DNA of 64,000 bases, taken from Verrucomicrobiota bacterium. GTDB taxonomy: Bacteria > Verrucomicrobiota > Verrucomicrobiia > Limisphaerales > JACRJZ01. The position numbers were made by a program, and so were the translations under genes. The DNA is taken from contig JACRJZ010000104.1 in assembly GCA_016219875.1 (NCBI GenBank), positions 1-64,000 of the forward strand. Direction: 5' to 3'. This document shows positions 62,721 through 64,000 of the stretch, piece after piece (the stretch's first letter is position 1; every line of letters begins with the position of its first letter). The notes beneath the pieces are model-generated. The model saw nothing but the letters and a program-made list of their open reading frames with translations, ran no database searches and was not told the DNA's origin.

Positions 62721-64000
62721 ATGCCTGAAGCCGACCTCACGGGTTTGAGCCTCCTCATCGTCGAGGACGAGACGCTGCTGCGGAAGCAACTCGCGGCGGA
62801 ACTGGAGCGGTTGCGCGCCGATGTCACCGGCGTGGGCACGCTCGCCGCCGCGCGCCAATGGGCCGGCGACGCCAGCTTCGATTTCGTGCTGCTGGACGTG
62901 AACCTGCCCGACGGCGCCGGCACCGACCTGCTCAAGGACGGCGTCTTCCCCTCGAGCACCGGCGTGATCGTCATGACCGCCCACGGCGGCGTGAGCGGCG
63001 CAGTCGAGGCCATGCGGCTGGGCGCGCTGGATTACTTGGCCAAACCGCTGGAGCCGGGCGAACTGCCGCTGGTCATCGCGCGCGCGCGGCGGACGCGGCA
63101 ATCGGCCCGCCTGGAAGAGCATCGCCGCCGCGACACCGCGCAAACGGGCGACGGTTTCTTCTTCGGAGAATCGCTGGCCGCGATGGAAAGGCAGTTGGGC
63201 AAAATCCTCGCCGTCGATGAACGGATGAGGACGCACCTGCCGCCGGTGCTGATCCAAGGGGAAACCGGCACGGGCAAGACGACCGTGGCCCGCTGGCTGC
63301 ACCATCGCGGCCCGCGCGCCGGACGGCCGCTGGTGGAGATGAACTGCTCCGCCGTGCCGGAGGCGCTCGCGGAATCGGAGTTGTTCGGCCACGAGCGCGG
63401 CGCGTTCACGGATGCGTGCGCGGCGCGGATCGGCTTGTTCGAGGCGGCCCACGAGGGGACGCTCTTTCTGGACGAACTGCCGAGCTTGTCGCCCGGGGTG
63501 CAGGCCAAAGTGCTCAAGGTGCTGGAAGACCACTGCCTCCGGCGCGTCGGCGGGACGAAAGAAATTCCCATCGAGGTGCGCGTGATCGCCGCGACCCATC
63601 GGGACTTGAAGCAACTCATCGCCGCCGGTCAGTTCCGCGAAGACTTGTACCACCGGCTGGATTTGTTCCGCGTCGCGATTCCGCCCTTGCGCGAGCGGGG
63701 CGAGGACCTGCTGAAGCTCGCGGAGTCGCTGATGGAACGGCTTTGCCAGCGTCATCGTCTGCCGCCGAAGCGGATCACGGCCGAGGGTCGTCAGCGGCTG
63801 CTCGCCTACGCCTGGCCCGGCAACGTGCGCGAGCTGGCCCACGAACTGGAGCGCGCCATCGTGTTCGAGGAGAGCGACGAACTGGCCTTCGCGCACTTGC
63901 AGCCGGCTCCGGGCGCCGGGGTGACAATCCAGCCGGACGACTGGTTCAATCCGCGCTTTCGTTTCCCGGCGGTCGGGTTCGATTTGGAGAAAGCCATCGC
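62721..64000 (+). CDS. Sigma-54-dependent response regulator (partial, runs off the window)
   Basis: An NtrC-like activator, 426 codons to the window end with no stop reached. The receiver domain has VEDE, the phosphoacceptor Asp in VLLDVNLPD, MTAHG and AKPLE. The AAA+ domain has Walker A GETGTGKT and Walker B GTLFLDEL. The sigma-54 contact loop reads GAFTDA instead of GAFTGA. The downstream DNA-binding domain and any sensor kinase lie beyond the window. ATG 62721 is chosen because the receiver begins directly after it. Confidence 0.92.
   Translation, partial: MPEADLTGLSLLIVEDETLLRKQLAAELERLRADVTGVGTLAAARQWAGDASFDFVLLDVNLPDGAGTDLLKDGVFPSSTGVIVMTAHGGVSGAVEAMRLGALDYLAKPLEPGELPLVIARARRTRQSARLEEHRRRDTAQTGDGFFFGESLAAMERQLGKILAVDERMRTHLPPVLIQGETGTGKTTVARWLHHRGPRAGRPLVEMNCSAVPEALAESELFGHERGAFTDACAARIGLFEAAHEGTLFLDELPSLSPGVQAKVLKVLEDHCLRRVGGTKEIPIEVRVIAATHRDLKQLIAAGQFREDLYHRLDLFRVAIPPLRERGEDLLKLAESLMERLCQRHRLPPKRITAEGRQRLLAYAWPGNVRELAHELERAIVFEESDELAFAHLQPAPGAGVTIQPDDWFNPRFRFPAVGFDLEKAI

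Overview
The window is chromosomal DNA of high GC content that fits a Verrucomicrobiota bacterium, most likely the Pedosphaera/Limisphaera side of the phylum. This is inferred from gene content: a GH172 (DUF2961) protein, a formylglycine sulfatase, Gfo/Idh/MocA and xylose-isomerase-like sugar enzymes, a Tat-exported fucose-isomerase-like protein, an SSS symporter, a TPR plus FG-GAP giant protein, and sensor kinases whose N-terminal half is built of repeated beta-rich domains. No rRNA or tRNA gene was recognised by eye.

Layout. 1-5 kb: MoxR ATPase, tatD-sufE, a sugar isomerase plus dehydrogenase pair and a nucleotidyltransferase-like protein. 5-10 kb: MFS transporter, a basic repeat protein, a HEAT-like lipid/membrane-anchored protein and a GNAT acetyltransferase. 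10-19 kb: housekeeping genes dnaE and speA, an NtrC-type regulator and an FmdB zinc ribbon. 19-29 kb: polysaccharide and secreted functions (GH172, TPR/FG-GAP, sulfatase) and an NCS1-like permease. 29-34 kb: a large hybrid sensor kinase and a decayed PIN toxin locus. 34-41 kb: SSS symporter, parDE, beta-helix protein and a metallo-beta-lactamase exonuclease. 41-48 kb: a signalling block with a response regulator, a second hybrid kinase split by a frameshift, and a zinc-binding chemoreceptor. 48-57 kb: secreted lectin-like and glycosidase-like proteins, UbiA/MqnP, murA, prmC and the fucose-isomerase-like protein. 57-63 kb: an accessory island with an ArsR-ParD fusion plus PIN toxin, a three-gene overlapping cassette (dCTP-deaminase-like, HEFGH metalloprotease-like, small helical protein), a type I restriction HsdR scrap and a decayed antitoxin/PIN pair. 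The window closes inside a sigma-54 response regulator.

The gaps between genes are filled with at least eleven families of short inverted-repeat elements. Three of them (called A, B and K here) have terminal inverted repeats and flanking direct repeats of 8-10 bp, as expected of non-autonomous transposons (MITEs). Others (C, D, E, F, G, H, I, L) are REP-like hairpins. Heptanucleotide tandem arrays occur between genes and also in frame inside dnaE and prmC, and one 70-bp repeat is translated inside the TPR/FG-GAP gene.

The two most promising candidates for undescribed systems are the ArsR-ParD/PIN operon (57829-58805) and the dCTP-deaminase/metalloprotease cassette (59152-61735).
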